Part shown: piece after piece, positions 62,606 to 64,000 of the stretch | How positions within the stretch are numbered: the stretch's first letter is position 1 | Layout: every line of letters starts with the position of its first letter | Assembly (NCBI RefSeq): GCF_003952425.1 | Contig: NZ_CP034449.1 | Span: 4,154,001-4,218,000 of the forward strand | DNA: 64,000 nucleotides | Source: Mesorhizobium sp. M2A.F.Ca.ET.046.03.2.1 | GTDB taxonomy: Bacteria; Pseudomonadota; Alphaproteobacteria; Rhizobiales; Rhizobiaceae | Direction of reading: 5' to 3' | Notes under the pieces: model-generated | The model's database searches: none | What the model was told of the DNA's origin: nothing | Seen by the model: only the letters and a program-made list of their open reading frames with translations | Made by a program: the position numbers and the translations under genes

Positions 62606-63798
62606 ATGCCCCGGTCCAAATCAATCCCTCGCGAATTCCTCGACGGTGAGACGGCCGGCGGCATCATCCTGATGGTGGCCGCGGCCCTGGCGCTGATAGT
62701 CGCCAACTCGCCTTTGGCCGAAACTTATTTCGCCGTGCTTCACGCCTATCTCGGGCCGCTCAGCGTTTCGCATTGGATCAATGACGGGCTGATGGCGGTG
62801 TTCTTCCTGCTGGTCGGGCTCGAGATCAAGCGCGAGATGCTGGACGGGCAGCTCTCGACCTGGCCGCGCCGGGTGCTGCCCGGCATCGCCGCCGCCGGCG
62901 GCATGGTGGTGCCGGCGCTGGTTTATGTCCTGATCAATCGCAGCAATCCGGCCGCGCTTTCCGGCTGGGCGATCCCGACCGCTACCGACATCGCCTTCGC
63001 GCTCGGTGTGCTGTCGCTGCTCGGCAGCCGCGTGCCCGGCCTCGCTGAAGGTCTTCCTCACCGCTCTGGCCATCATCGACGATCTCGGCGCCGTCATCAT
63101 CATCGCGCTGTTCTACACCAGCGGCCTGTCGCTTGCTTATCTGGCCGCCGCCTTCGCCGTCATCGCCCTGCTGGTGGTGCTCAACCGCATGCGGGCCATG
63201 AAGCTCTGGCCGTATCTGCTGCTCGGCGCCGTGCTGTGGGTTCTGGTGCTGAAGTCGGGCGTGCATGCCACGCTGGCCGGCGTGGCGCTGGCGCTCACCA
63301 TCCCGCTGGAGCGGTCTTCCGGCATCAGCCACGATAAAGAACATTCGCCGCTGCACCGGCTGGAGCACGGCCTGCACAAGCTGGTGCCCTTCCTGGTCAT
63401 CCCGATCTTCGGCTTCGTCAATGCCGGCGTCTCGCTAGGCTGCCTGAGCTTTGCCGCCCTTGTCGAGCCGCTGACGCTGGGCGTCGCCGCTGGGCTTGGT
63501 TCTGGGCAAGCTGGTCGGCGTTTTCGGCTCCTCGGCGCTGGCCATCCGCTTCGGCCTGGCCGACCTGCCGGTCAATGCCGGCTGGCTGCACATGCTGGGC
63601 ATTTCGCTGCTCTGCGGCATCGGCTTCACCATGAGCCTGTTCATGGGCCTGCTCGCCTTCGCCAATGACGCCGCCCTTCAGGAGGCGGTGAAGGTCGGCA
63701 TCCTCGCGGGCTCGCTAGTTGTCGCGCTGCTGGGAGCCGCCGTGCTGTCGTCGATTGCTTCGGAAAAAGCTCGCTCGTCTTCGCCGGCCACACGTTGA
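62606..63798 (+). pseudogene. nhaA: NhaA sodium/proton antiporter, two frameshifts
   Basis: Starts after AGGAGCTCAGCA. Frame one gives the N-terminus through [18 protein letters not shown]. An extra G near 63035-63041 shifts to a frame with [20 protein letters not shown], which holds the essential Asp pair of NhaA. An extra T near 63495-63497 shifts again to [20 protein letters not shown] and [16 protein letters not shown] to the stop at 63798. With both bases removed the protein would be about 396 aa, normal for NhaA. As read, antiport is not possible beyond the first half. Two insertions in one gene may also point to sequence error. Confidence 0.9.
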
Positions 63799-64000
63799 TG
63801 ACTTAGCCCCAAATCACTCAGTGCCTTCACTAGCCGATCATTGCTGCGATTAGCCACGGTGCGGCCATCGAGGTTCCCTATCCAAAACTCGACATCCGAG
63901 GCATCTGAAATGTCATCACCTTAATCGTTGACCTCGCTCTTGGGGCAGATTTTGTTCTCGATTGCGCGGGCAATCATCTGTGTTAAGAGACGCCGCGGAG
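63799..64000 (+). other. Window end, no gene seen
   Basis: The last 200 bases after nhaA show no open frame with a start signal. Confidence 0.3.

Noticed and set aside
1..64000. CRISPR arrays, prophage, secretion or known phage-defence systems
   Set aside because: No regularly spaced repeats and no cas, phage structural, toxin-antitoxin or restriction genes were seen; the caspase-like protein lacks a recognisable defence partner.

Overview
The window looks like a chromosomal accessory region of a GC-rich alphaproteobacterium, most likely a rhizobial Hyphomicrobiales species of the Mesorhizobium type. This rests on codon use, on an EryA/EryB/EryC/TpiA/RpiB polyol locus of the kind known from Brucella and rhizobia, on GTG/TTG starts with strong GGAGG sites, and on many small dispersed intergenic repeats. 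The genus is an inference. No rRNA, complete tRNA, CRISPR array, transposase or integrase was seen.

Left flank (1-13.2 kb). An MFS exporter tail is followed by detoxification-type genes: a Tat-exported epoxide hydrolase, a VOC/glyoxalase-like protein, an NmrA-like reductase, a Tat-exported alpha/beta hydrolase, a small soluble histidine kinase and a secreted metallo-beta-lactamase-fold hydrolase. Among them lie broken genes: a flavoprotein disulfide reductase stub, a VOC protein, a frameshifted quinone oxidoreductase, MsrB, a second VOC and a DadA-like oxidase. Five copies of a promoter-like element with the core CCAATAGATTTG or GCAATRGATT sit in the gaps.

Envelope/signalling cluster (13.5-22.4 kb). 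It holds a secreted lyase-like protein with a peptidoglycan-binding domain, a secreted caspase-like peptidase with the same type of domain, a divergent CHASE2-adenylate cyclase followed by a secreted FecR-like protein, a broken secreted gene and a lipoprotein sorbosone-dehydrogenase-like enzyme.

Polyol locus (23.3-42.7 kb). This is a compact, undamaged block. It has a SorC regulator, a Tat-exported binding protein, two CUT1 permeases and two different ATPases, one of which lacks key catalytic residues. Next come an EryA-like kinase, a 2-hydroxyacid dehydrogenase, an EryB-like dehydrogenase, a class II aldolase, a second FGGY kinase, a HAD phosphatase and EryC. A decayed DUF1537 kinase and DhaK/DhaL follow. 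An opposing DeoR-TpiA-RpiB operon closes the block. Together these can take up a polyol and convert a four-carbon sugar to D-erythrose 4-phosphate. The extra kinases, aldolase and dehydrogenase point to a second substrate branch.

Right flank (42.7-64 kb). A LysR/SDR divergent pair and a BBE-type FAD oxidase come first, then a tRNA 3'-end fragment with its terminator, which suggests an old island boundary. A frameshifted threonine dehydratase, a hydrolase-cyclase fusion and an epoxide hydrolase-VOC-MsrB operon under a large winged-helix STAND regulator follow. The window ends with a potassium module (DUF4118 protein plus Kup), an ethanolamine-type permease and a twice-frameshifted NhaA. The EH-VOC-MsrB genes occur in three states of preservation (1.5-4 kb, 11.5-12.4 kb, 50.6-53.2 kb), so this gene group has been copied and is decaying.
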